Shown here: positions 7,951 through 16,220 of the stretch, in pieces | How the letters are laid out: every line of letters starts with the position of its first letter | Numbering within the stretch: the stretch's first letter is position 1 | Origin: Moorena producens 3L | Lineage (GTDB): Bacteria > Cyanobacteriota > Cyanobacteriia > Cyanobacteriales > Coleofasciculaceae | Assembly: GCF_000211815.1 (NCBI RefSeq) | Contig: NZ_GL890970.1 | Span: forward strand, 163,867-227,866 | Direction of reading: 5' to 3' | DNA: 64,000 nt | Program-made: the position numbers and the translations under genes | Notes under the pieces: model-generated | What the model saw: only the letters and a program-made list of their open reading frames with translations | The model's database searches: none | What the model was told of the DNA's origin: nothing

Positions 7951-9324
7951 TCAATCTTGCTTGGAAAATCCTGCTTTAAACTGCTTGACTACCTGATCGA
8001 GACCAACGGAATGGGAGGCTTTAAACAATAGACGATCTCCAGGTTGGACAAACTCCAGTAGATGTTCCACTAGAGGATTAGAGTCACAGAAAGACTCAAC
8101 TGGCACCGAAGTAACACCGGTTGCGATCGCTTCCGCTTCTGGATCACTTTCATCCACCAAAATCCGCAAGCCATCTAGATTTAGTTGCTCAACCTTTTGA
8201 CCCACTTGCTGATGAAGTTCACCGGATTGGGTTCCCAATTCCTTCATCGCCCCAAGTACTGCTATATGTCGTTTCCCAGGAGTCTGAGCCAGCATTTCGA
8301 GAGCAGCTACCATAGATTCAACTCCAGCATTGTAGGTTTCATCGAGAATCACTACATCGTTAGGTAACTCATAACGCTGGGATCGCCCTGGGGGTAGCTC
8401 AACGTTTAAACCATTCCTGAGGGTTTCCCAATCCACCCCCAATAATTTCCCAATGGCTAGGGCCGCGAGATAGTTCAGGGCATTGTGGCGACCTGGGAGG
8501 GGGATGGGAAACTCCATGCCCTCTACTTTCAGGATTTCCGGTGCAATCAACTGTCCTTGGACATCACCACCCTCTAAACCATAGGTTAAGGTTTGCCCTT
8601 GCCAAACCTGAGCTGCGGTGTCAATTAGGCGTTGATTGTCGTGATTGAGAACCGCGACACCGTTGTTGGACATATGGGCTAATAACTCACACTTGGCTTT
8701 TGCGATCGCTTCAGTAGAACCCAACAGACCAATATGAGCTGTACCCACATTAGTAATAACCCCCACGGTAGGGTTGGCGATCTCGGTCAACTCAGCAATC
8801 TGTCCTGAACCACGCATTGCCATCTCGATTACAGCATAGTCATGGTCTGGTGTCAACTCCAGCAAGGTTTTGGGTACACCGATTTCATTGTTGTAATTGG
8901 CCTGGGTTTTGAGTACAGTTCCTTTAGTAGACAAAACTGCTGCGATTAGCTCCTTAGTGGTAGTTTTGCCTACAGAACCAGTGACAGCAATCACCGGAAT
9001 CTGAAACTGGTCACGCCACCACCGAGCAATTTGCTGGTAGGCTTTGAGAGTATTTTCTACCTGAATCAGGGGCAAACCTTCGAGTTGGCTAGCGTTAGTC
9101 GCCTCAGCAATGACCGTTAATGCCCCCTTCTCTACTGCCAGAGCTGCATAATTATGACCATCAAACTTTTCACCCCGCAGTGCTAAAAATAGTTGACCCG
9201 GCTCCAGGTTACGGGTATCAGTGGTAATGCCAGTGAATGACTTTTCCAGGATTTTTTCTGGAATGCCTACTGTCTTGGCGGCGAGAATGTCAACTAATTT
9301 TCCTACAAGAAGCCGACACACCAT
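7951..9324 (-). CDS. murF: UDP-N-acetylmuramoyl-tripeptide--D-alanyl-D-alanine ligase
   Basis: 457 residues in the usual Mur-ligase order: N-terminal UDP-binding domain (SFTGITTDTRNLEPGQLFLAL), central ATPase domain with P-loop VTGSVGKTTTKE (about residue 115), then the C-terminal domain with VILDETYNAG. It adds D-Ala-D-Ala to the stem peptide in the cytoplasm using ATP. It sits tail to tail with dapF, so two precursor-pathway genes are adjacent on opposite strands. No truncation is seen. Confidence 0.95.
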   Translation of the reverse strand: MVCRLLVGKLVDILAAKTVGIPEKILEKSFTGITTDTRNLEPGQLFLALRGEKFDGHNYAALAVEKGALTVIAEATNASQLEGLPLIQVENTLKAYQQIARWWRDQFQIPVIAVTGSVGKTTTKELIAAVLSTKGTVLKTQANYNNEIGVPKTLLELTPDHDYAVIEMAMRGSGQIAELTEIANPTVGVITNVGTAHIGLLGSTEAIAKAKCELLAHMSNNGVAVLNHDNQRLIDTAAQVWQGQTLTYGLEGGDVQGQLIAPEILKVEGMEFPIPLPGRHNALNYLAALAIGKLLGVDWETLRNGLNVELPPGRSQRYELPNDVVILDETYNAGVESMVAALEMLAQTPGKRHIAVLGAMKELGTQSGELHQQVGQKVEQLNLDGLRILVDESDPEAEAIATGVTSVPVESFCDSNPLVEHLLEFVQPGDRLLFKASHSVGLDQVVKQFKAGFSKQD

Positions 9325-9489
9325 AACCTTATTGTTCTCCCAGTGTCCTAATTGTGCTGTTTTCTCTAAACGCTCTATTTTCCAGGTAATTCAATAAATT
9401 TCACATTGTTTTTACTTAATTTTCACAATTTCCACTGATTGGCACAATTAGGTAAATACTAGATGAAGATATACTAATACTATAATAGC

Positions 9490-9540
9490 TCACCTAAAGT
9501 TTAGGTGATCATTAGAATATATCTACTGCCGTAGATATAT
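9490..9540. promoter_or_regulatory. Two perfect palindromes upstream of the 9657 gene
   Basis: The 332-base gap contains a perfect 19-base palindrome (arms TCACCTAAA and TTTAGGTGA around one G, 9490-9508). It is followed by a perfect 10-bp stem ATATATCTAC/GTAGATATAT with a four-base loop (9517-9540). Neither is followed by a T-run. Placed 115-170 bases before the GTG start, they suit operators or a structured leader. Confidence 0.6.
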
Positions 9541-9656
9541 TGTGATACCCCAAACTCTCTTTGTGTTAGCTAAGCCATTTAAAGTTGAATTTTCATCTTC
9601 TCAAGCCAACCACCATTGATGAGCCCTAGCTTTAGCACCTAGGAGAGCTACCTAAA

Positions 9657-10943
9657 GTGACCACCTGGAGAGACTCTAAAGAATCGGAAATTCGACATAT
9701 TAGCTTGCAAGAGCAGCAAGTTTACAATCACTTACTCCAGTGGGTAAGGGTAGAATCACCCAAGCAATCAATTGAACGCTTCAAAAGGCTCTTCCTGGAT
9801 GGAGTGGGATACGAAGATTTTGACATCTGGTTGGCCTTGGAAAAGATAGTAATGGATAAACGGGCTCGGACAGAGTTCCGATTTGTGATCAATCGCTGCT
9901 GCCATATTCTGATCAATCACTGGCATCTGAAACCAAACACCAGAAGAGCAGTCCAAGAATTGGTAGCTCTGTTTGATCATGTGCCGTCTCCAATGAGGGT
10001 TCACTCTCGGGCTCCTAGACGCCTGCGGGAACTAATGCAGCTGTTCAAAAGAACAGAGCAATATCTAACTTTGCAACGTCTATCCATAGTAATGAGTGAT
10101 ACACCTCTATACTCTAATGGTTCTAAGCGAGTGGCAAATTTGATTCAGCGGTATCCCTACTTATATGAACATTGCTTACTCAGTGAAGACAGCTCTCAGG
10201 AATATCAGCAAACTGTCCGGCAAGTTCAAGCTAGGGTTCAACGGCGCTTTGAGTGTGATTTATCTAAGTACGTAACCTATCAGGTGCGATGCGCCCATGT
10301 CATGCGAAATCGGCAGATCAGGACTCCAAGACGAATTATTCAACCAGTGTCAAATCCCACATTGCTGACCGAACGAGAGTTGGCGAGTGCTCTCAAGCAG
10401 TTTTTTGGCAAAGTGCAAGGGTCTTACACTTACCAAGATGTTGCTCGTAGCTTCCATACCCACAGTCAGCACACAGCCTGTTTCAAAGACTTCAAGGACG
10501 ATTTATATGAATATTTGATTGCCTCGATTGACCCGGCCTATGGGAAGCAACAGTTTAACAAGCGGTTGTATAGTCATTTGCAAAACACCTTGTCTGAATG
10601 GGATTACCAAAGGCCAAATGAATTTATGGTGGTGCGCACCTGTAGTCAATTGTTAAATTTTTTGGTGGTGGAAAGCCCTCAGCGCCCCCATCACTATACA
10701 TTTGTTGATTTGATTGGCAATATAGGAACCACCATTACCACTGGACTATTGCTCAAGATTGTATTGATCTGCCGTAAAGTCAAGCCCTATTTAGAAAAGC
10801 GATTTTCGATTTTGTTTAACCACTACGAGTCCCAAACCAGAAACAGCGTACCCTGGTTAGTCCCGTCTCTGGAAAACTTGAATATTGCCTTGAGTGTACA
10901 CTTTGGCTCAGCTGATATCTCCTGCCTTAATCAGATTATGTAA
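9657..10943 (+). CDS. Conserved cyanobacterial hypothetical protein (428 aa)
   Basis: A soluble, basic, helix-rich protein with many Arg, Gln and Tyr. I see no catalytic motif, signal peptide or membrane segment; a short hydrophobic stretch (about 362-378, GNIGTTITTGLLLKIVLI) might be a buried helix. The start is GTG at 9657, with AGGAG at 9641-9645. The sequence is even and uninterrupted and reads like a real conserved gene, but I cannot name its family. It stands alone, with twin palindromes upstream and a heptamer array downstream. Confidence 0.75.
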   Translation: MTTWRDSKESEIRHISLQEQQVYNHLLQWVRVESPKQSIERFKRLFLDGVGYEDFDIWLALEKIVMDKRARTEFRFVINRCCHILINHWHLKPNTRRAVQELVALFDHVPSPMRVHSRAPRRLRELMQLFKRTEQYLTLQRLSIVMSDTPLYSNGSKRVANLIQRYPYLYEHCLLSEDSSQEYQQTVRQVQARVQRRFECDLSKYVTYQVRCAHVMRNRQIRTPRRIIQPVSNPTLLTERELASALKQFFGKVQGSYTYQDVARSFHTHSQHTACFKDFKDDLYEYLIASIDPAYGKQQFNKRLYSHLQNTLSEWDYQRPNEFMVVRTCSQLLNFLVVESPQRPHHYTFVDLIGNIGTTITTGLLLKIVLICRKVKPYLEKRFSILFNHYESQTRNSVPWLVPSLENLNIALSVHFGSADISCLNQIM

Positions 10944-11018
10944 GTTATTGCGTAGCGCTATAACTATAGCGTTTATCATACCTATGAGGTACACAGAATT
11001 TGTTACCACTTCCGACTT

Positions 11019-11085
11019 CCCTACTCCCTACTCCCTACTCCCTACTCCCTACTCCCTACTCCCTACTCCCTACTCCCTGTTCCCT
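11019..11085. repeat. CCCTACT heptamer array reaching into the 3' end of pth
   Basis: About nine tandem 7-base units. On the minus strand the last codons and stop of pth are read from the edge of this array. Just upstream (about 10957-10995) is the recurrent sequence motif with GAGGTACACAG that marks the left end of MITE-like elements elsewhere in this window. Confidence 0.85.
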
Positions 11086-11713
11086 TTGCTATAGTTGCTA
11101 GATTCCGATTATTGTAGAGACTCATTGCTTTTTCCACACCTTGCTTAAGAGACAGTTCAACCGCCTCAACTGCTAGTTGGACTACCTCAGACATTAACTC
11201 GGCTTCCTGGGGTGAAAATTTTCCTAGGACGTGGGAGATCGTGTCTGGCTTCTGACTGGATTTGCCGATGCCAATCCGCAGGCGAGGGAAGTTTTGCGTA
11301 CCCAGATGGGCAATTGCGGATTTCATGCCATTGTGTCCTCCCGCTGAACCAGAAAGGCGCAGACGCAAACGCCCTACTGGTAAGTCCATATCATCATAAA
11401 TGATCAGGACTGACTCAGGTTTTAGCTTGTACCAATCAGTCACCGCCCGAATTGCTTGTCCAGAGCGATTCATGTATGTCAGGGGCTTGAGCAAGCTTAG
11501 CTTATTTCCTTTTAGTCCAATTCCTTGACCAAACCATCCCTGAAACCGGCGATGTTCGCTTCCTGAAATCTGTAATCGACCTGCGATCGCATCTACCACT
11601 TCAAAACCGATATTGTGCCGGGTTTTATCATACTTGGGTTCCGGATTACCTAAACCCACAATCAGTTGAGGAATTATAATCTGTCCGGTTGTTTCGATAG
11701 TGCTCATGGTCAA
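11063..11713 (-). CDS. pth: Peptidyl-tRNA hydrolase
   Basis: 216 residues. The family core is complete: IVGLGNPEPKYDKTRHNIGFEVV with the catalytic His, then KPLTYMNRSGQA, then IIYDDMDLPVGRLRLR and GGHNGMKSAI. It releases stalled peptidyl-tRNA. About 15 N-terminal residues precede the usual start of the family fold. The C-terminal residues TGSRE and the stop codon are encoded by units of the CCCTACT array (AGGGAGTAG on this strand), so the repeat has replaced the original gene end. Confidence 0.94.
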   Translation of the reverse strand: MTMSTIETTGQIIIPQLIVGLGNPEPKYDKTRHNIGFEVVDAIAGRLQISGSEHRRFQGWFGQGIGLKGNKLSLLKPLTYMNRSGQAIRAVTDWYKLKPESVLIIYDDMDLPVGRLRLRLSGSAGGHNGMKSAIAHLGTQNFPRLRIGIGKSSQKPDTISHVLGKFSPQEAELMSEVVQLAVEAVELSLKQGVEKAMSLYNNRNLATIAKGTGSRE

Positions 11714-11919
11714 AAATCGTTTTGGTAATCGGTAATGGGTAATGGGTAACCCATTACCTACGGTTTATGATCTCGATGTTTCCGGACATCATAAACAGGG
11801 GAGTGGGGAATAGGGTGAAGTCGTGCAGGCATGGGTGCTGAACTTGACACGTCATACTTTACATGTTATATTTCACACGTTATATTTAACACGTTATACC
11901 TTTCCCCATCCCGGATTAA

Positions 11920-12144
11920 TTAAGCAGGATATTGAAATAAGGATTCCAGATAGACACGAGCACAAGCGCGATAACTCTGGGAGGTTTCTGGGGTCTTACC
12001 AATACCATTTTGGAGCAAAAACAGAGAAAGTGCTGCTGTGAAGACCCGGTCTTGGTCCCAGCTAGGATGGGTTTCTAGGTAGCGCTTGAGAGACTCATGC
12101 AGGTCTTCGGGGATTTCTGCCAGGATACTTACAGTTGCGTTCAT
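11920..12144 (-). CDS. DUF2811 family small protein
   Basis: From the ATG at 12142-12144 the protein has 74 residues: MNATVSILAEIPEDLHESLKR, then WDQDRVFTAALSLFLLQNG, and it ends RVYLESLFQYPA. This matches the short cyanobacterial DUF2811 family of unknown function, which looks like a ribbon-helix-helix-sized protein. The frame runs 18 codons further upstream (12198), but those residues do not fit the family and an RBS-like AGAGGTGAT lies before the inner ATG. Upstream is the long non-coding segment with the DnaA-box-like cluster. Confidence 0.8.
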   Translation of the reverse strand: MNATVSILAEIPEDLHESLKRYLETHPSWDQDRVFTAALSLFLLQNGIGKTPETSQSYRACARVYLESLFQYPA

Positions 12145-12583
12145 AATCACCTCTTCATATAAAGGTATTTTTGGAAAAAGCCACCTGATTTCAAGCACTT
12201 CAGATAACTGCCTTGGCTACAAGAAAGCCAAGACAAGCCAGCACCGAAGCACTGAATTTTGATGCCACCCTTGCTTTAGTTAAGAACTATCCCCAAATCG
12301 GCTAGGGTAGTCCGTGCTAACCGCTGCTACTGGGCGTAGGTTAGCTTAGAGCAAATTTTTTTATAGGTTGGTCGCACCATTTTCATCTGAAATGGGGTGG
12401 GTTTGTCAATGCTGCGAAATATTACAACTCTTGTTGAAATTCCGAAATGTATACGAAATAATCAGGGTTTGAGGCGCTTTTTTGTTACATAACTTTACAT
12501 AAACTGCGGTCTTAACTGCTGCGGAATACTAAGTCGGGAAAATCCCCAGTAAAACTGGAATACCTAATGCCACCGTTGAAGCT

Positions 12584-12706
12584 TGTGGAAAACTATGGGA
12601 AAACTGTGGAAAAGCTTGAAGCTCTGTGTGGAAACAGTGGGGAATCTGTGGGGGAAAGTTGGGACAAACGATAAGAATTCTTACAGTTTCGTTGGCGGTG
12701 GAAAAC
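12584..12706. promoter_or_regulatory. Cluster of DnaA-box-like 9-mers
   Basis: The cyanobacterial DnaA-box consensus is TTTTCCACA, or TGTGGAAAA on this strand. Exact copies occur at 12584-12592 and 12605-12613. One-mismatch copies occur at 12627-12635 (TGTGGAAAC) and 12698-12706 (GGTGGAAAA), with a weaker one at 12647-12655. All are in the same orientation, and an AT-rich stretch follows. This is what a replication origin or a DnaA-controlled region would look like, but no dnaA, dnaN or other origin-linked gene is in the window. Confidence 0.45.
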
Positions 12707-12805
12707 TGGTGACCACAGATGGGGTCATTGTATATTGAAACACCTAATTAATTAGTTTACTTTGATTAACAAACTCTTAAGTTGACTCCTTAAGGAAAAA
12801 ACAGC

Positions 12806-12937
12806 GATGCAGCGCGGTCTTGGGGAGGCAGCGCGGTCTTGGGGAGGCAGCGCGGTCTTGGGGGTTTCCCCCACTCGCTATTGCCGTGGTTCCCCCCACT
12901 CGCTATTGCCGTGGTTTCCCCCACTCGCTATTGCATC
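12806..12937. repeat. Palindromic repeat with both arms triplicated
   Basis: The basic element seen elsewhere (20994-21037) is a hairpin closed by GATGCAG/CTGCATC with a GGGGG-TTT-CCCCC tip. Here the left arm unit (GCAGCGCGGTCTTGGGGAG) occurs three times in tandem. The right arm unit (CCCCCACTCGCTATTGC) also occurs three times, separated by CGTGGTT-type linkers, and the whole is closed by GATGC (12806-12810) and GCATC (12933-12937). Confidence 0.85.
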
Positions 12938-12985
12938 AAGACAAGGAAAAAAAATATAACCACTGACTAATTGCTTCTAACCTAA

Positions 12986-13881
12986 TTATGTGATATTGTC
13001 AGATATATTGTATCTACGCCACCTAAAAGTTTCTTCACGGATTTGTTGTATGTCTTGATCAGAGATTTTGTTCAAGTGAGACAACACTAAACTCATGCGG
13101 CCTTGAGCCTTGAGTTGGTCACGGTGGCGGCAGAGAAAATCCCAGTAGAGGAAATTAAAGGGACAGGCTCCCTCCCCAGAGCGTTTCCGAGGATTGTAAG
13201 CACAACTGCTGCAGTAGTCGCTCATTTTATTGATGTAATTAGCTGATGCAGCGTAAGGTTTGGATGCTAGGATGCCGCCATCGGCAAACTGACCCATACC
13301 AATCACATTGGTTTGCATGACCCAATCATAGGCATCAATAAAGGCTCCATGAAACCATTCTTCAGGTGCGACCCGTGGCGAATTTAATTCGCCAACGGAA
13401 AGCGCACCTAAGATCGATTGAGGGGAAACTCCAACAATTAGAGCAAAATTGCTCAACACCATCAGTCGCTGAATGTGATGGGCGTAACCGGTTCGTTCAA
13501 CCTGACTCAAAATTTGGAGTAAACAGTTCATGTCTGTTTTCTCGGCATGCCAGTAAAAGTCAGGTAGGGGCTGGGTGTGGTTGAACCAATTGCTTTGGGA
13601 GTAGTCAGGGTTCATATAGATATAAATGCCGTGCATATATTCCCGCCAACCCAGGACTTGACGAATAAATCCTTCTGTGCTGCTTAAGTCGAGTTGGTTT
13701 TAAAGTGGCCCATGGCTGACCAAATGAATACGAGTTTTTGGCGGTGGTAACGTCTTTGTTGGACGTAGCTTAGGGATTCAATCAGAATTACTGGCGTATT
13801 TTGATGGTTTTGTTGACAACTGTTTAGCGCTGATTGTTGAGTCCAAAGTTGATCCCCTAGTACCCAAATCCCGATAGTCAT
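12986..13881 (-). pseudogene. Broken FeS-type cryptochrome/photolyase-like gene (COG3046), internal deletion
   Basis: 13684-13881 encodes the N-terminus of the family (IWVLGDQLW, then VILIESL and YHRQKLVFIWSAM). 12986-13683 encodes the C-terminal FAD-binding half (GFIRQVLGWREYM, then FIDAYDWVMQTNVIGMGQFADGG, YAASANYINKMSDYC) with the Cys cluster of the iron-sulphur type (SDYCSSCAY, then GACPFNFLYWD). The family is about 500 residues; here roughly 200 middle residues are missing and the halves meet out of frame near 13690-13705. A 46-bp palindromic repeat is embedded in frame at 13364-13409. Loss of light-driven DNA repair from this gene is inferred. Confidence 0.85.
13364..13409 (-). repeat. 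46-bp palindromic repeat inside a coding frame
   Basis: The 46 bases match, on the opposite strand, intergenic copies at 18332-18377 and 53097-53142 almost base for base, and a more diverged copy lies at 21052-21097. The ends are GGTGCG...CGCACC and the centre is CGAATTTAATTCG. Here it is translated as ALSVGELNSPRVAP within the photolyase-like protein, without a stop. Confidence 0.85.
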
Positions 13882-14333
13882 TATGGCTGATGCTTTTTAC
13901 TGTCTTGATATCATACAATAACCTCAGGGATTTTTGTGTTGAGTTTTAGGAATTAGGGAATCGGGAATCGGGAATCGGGAATCGAGAATCGGGAATCGAG
14001 AATAGGAAATATAAAAAAAGTGGAAATTAGATTAATTTTCTCCACTTATTAATTAAAATTTATGGGTAAATTAATCAGAGATTATTAAAAATTATTTTTT
14101 TACGGCGGTTTGCATAACTATCAGGTACACAGGATTGTTTTCCCTCTTCCCTCTTCCCTACTCCCTGCTCCGAACGCGCCCCGCGTGGCCCACGGCCTCA
14201 GTCCCTGCTCCCTAAAAACCTAGAAATTTGTACCTAATTGAATTGCAAACTGCTGTATATGTTTTTTTAGAAAAATTATCAATCAAACAATAGTTATATA
14301 GAGCAGCTATAAATTGGTTTATAACTGCTCTAC
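13882..14333. repeat. Intergenic region with heptamer arrays and a MITE-like element
   Basis: An array of GAATCGG units lies at about 13962-14003. A MITE-like element at about 14101-14256 has a left end GGCGGTTTGCATAACTATCA and a right end whose reverse complement begins CAGCAGTTTGCAATTCAATT, enclosing CCCTCTT/CCCTACT units and a GCGTGGCC palindrome. The region between it and the IS is AT-rich and holds a short inverted repeat (GAGCAG...CTGCTC, 14301-14330). Confidence 0.7.
14013..14047 (-). terminator. Possible minus-strand terminator
   Basis: On the minus strand AAGTGGA and TCCACTT pair around an AT-rich inner stem, followed by seven T. It would end transcripts coming from the kinase gene, which before the IS insertion lay only about 430 bases upstream. 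Confidence 0.4.
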
Positions 14334-14342
14334 ATATTATTT

Positions 14343-16077
14343 GGGTGCGGCTCTTTTAAAAGTACGGTAGACTAGATCTCAGTAAAACTGACAAATTAGT
14401 CAGAGTAATAGTTTGAGTCAATACCTCCTGGTGGGTGACCAGCTGAAAAAGTCAGCAGTAGTTCAGGAAAAGTTTGGACCTATGCAACCATCGATCTCAA
14501 ATGAAGACATGTTTTTCTCACAAGCGCGAGAGCTATTTGAAGAAATAGTGGACTGGCTGGGTTCAGATAGTGTTTGCGGTTTACAACATGGGGAATTAGA
14601 GAGTAAACTGCTTGAAAACGGATACGAACTATTAAGACGACTGCTGCAAGGTTACTTCGACAGACGAAGTGATGACGAGATCGAAGGAGAATGCTTAGGT
14701 AACGACGAAGCCAAGAGAACCCATAAGAAGAGATTTACAAGGAAGCTGACAACAATATTTGGCACGATCATCGCCAATCGAATCGGTTATGGTGGACGAA
14801 AAATAACTTCCCTCAACCCACTCGATGCCGAGTTAAACCTACCAGTAGAAAAATACTCCCACGGACTGAGAGAGCGAGTGGCTGTCGAAGTAGCTCGTTC
14901 AGGGTTTGGCGAAACAGTCGAAATCATACAGAAAACAACAGCCGCAAAAGTTGGTAAGCGACAAGTTGAACAATTGGCTTATAAAAGTGCTTGTGACTTT
15001 GATCAATTCTATGCTCATCAACAAGCACAATCGGTTGAATTGAAGGAGACGGGGGAAATAGTAGTTATTAGTGTGGATGGCAAGGGTGTTGTCATGCGTA
15101 CAGAAGACTTACGTGCTCCCACGCAAAAAAGAGCGCTGGCAAATAGCAAGAAGTTAAATAAACGATTAACTAAGGGGGAAAAACGCAATTCAAAGCGAAT
15201 GGCAACAGTGGCTTCAGTTTATACCATCAACCCTTTTGTTCGTACACCTCAACAAATTGTCAGCACAGAAGAAGAACACAAAAAAATCAAACGACCCAAA
15301 CCAATCGGTAAGCGTGTTTGGGCAAGTTTAGTTAAAGAACCATCACTTGTTATAAAAGAAGCTTTTGACGAGGCATTACACCGCGACCCCAATCAACACA
15401 AGCGTTTTTGCGCTCTGGTCGATGGTAACAAGACACAATTATCGCGCTTTGAAAAAATTTGCTCGCGAACACCATCTCAAGTTAACGATTGTCCTGGATA
15501 TTATTCATGTGATTGAGTATCTGTGGAAGGCTGCATTTGCCTTCTATTCGGACACTAGTCAACAAGCCGAAGTTTGGGTTAGTAAACGTTTACTGCTGAT
15601 CCTTGAAGGTAAATCGAGTACAGTTGCTGGGGGTATGCGTGGTAGCGCTACAAAGCGCCAACTTTCTGCATCACAACGTCAGCCAGTGGATAAGTGTGCC
15701 AGATATTTACTCAACAACGCTGCTTACCTCAAATACCACGATTACTTGAAAGCTGGTCTTCCCATTGCCACTGGGGTTATTGAGGGCGCTTGTCGTCACT
15801 TAATCAAAGACAGGATGGACATTACCGGGGCTAGATGGAGTCTTATGGGTGCTGAGGCGGTTTTACGTCTGCGCTCGCTTTATGTTAGCGGTGATTGGCA
15901 AGAGTATTGGCCCTTTCACTTAAAGCAAGAGCATAAACGTAATCACTTGTCTTTGTACAAAGATGGCCTTCCTTTGATGAAACGACTAATTCAAGCTCGT
16001 TGCTCTATTACTGCTCCTCCTACTCTTCCGATACCTCTCTAAACCTGACCAAACGTCTTTCCAAAAGAGCCACACCC
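14343..16077 (+). mobile_element. Complete ISKra4-like insertion sequence with 9-bp target duplication
   Basis: Terminal inverted repeats are visible: the left end GGGTGCGGCTCTTTTAAAAG begins at 14343, and the reverse complement of the right end, GGGTGTGGCTCTTTTGGAAA, terminates at 16077. Outside them ATATTATTT is duplicated exactly at 14334-14342 and 16078-16086. The element is 1735 bp and carries one transposase gene with a frame break. The intact target duplication suggests a fairly recent insertion. Confidence 0.9.
14413..16042 (+). pseudogene. ISKra4-like transposase, frame-disrupted
   Basis: The first frame (TTG at 14413, or ATG at 14482) runs to 15516 and contains the N-terminal part up to ALVDGNKTQL. 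The second frame continues from about 15440 to 16042 with LKKFAREHHLKLTIVLDI, then TGVIEGACRHLIKDRMDITG and ARWSLMGAEAVLRLRSL, the C-terminal signature of this family. Joining them needs a +1 (or -2) change near 15440-15457, beside a run of six A (15452-15457). It is either a single-base mutation or a programmed shift. Apart from that the protein reads complete. Confidence 0.85.
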
Positions 16078-16082
16078 ATATT

Positions 16083-16215
16083 ATTTAGCGGTTTTTAGCC
16101 TAATCAGGTACACAGTCTTGTTTCCCGATTCCCTACTCCCTACTCCCGATTCCCGATTCCCGATTCCCGATTCCCGATTCCCTAACACCCAGACCGAATT
16201 ACAAACTGCTATAAA
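16083..16215. repeat. MITE-like element with CCCGATT heptamers
   Basis: The left end AGCGGTTTTTAGCCTAATCA with GGTACACAG, then an array of about seven CCCGATT/CCCTACT units (16123-16181), then a right end whose reverse complement starts AGCAGTTTGTAATTCGG. It has the same architecture as 14101-14256, which lies on the other side of the IS. Confidence 0.6.
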
Positions 16216-16220
16216 CACTG

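Larger units (their letters stand above)
12145..12985. other. Long non-coding segment with a DnaA-box-like cluster and expanded palindrome
   Basis: No gene-like frame is present in these 840 bases. The middle holds a cluster of TGTGGAAAA-type 9-mers followed by an AT-rich stretch (12720-12800), and the right end holds a triplicated palindromic repeat; both are entered separately. 12350-12500 is AT-rich with no recognised feature. Confidence 0.7.

Noticed and set aside
12806..12937. CRISPR-like appearance of short repeats with spacers
   Set aside because: Only three units per arm, arms different from each other and symmetric around a palindromic centre; no cas genes in the window.
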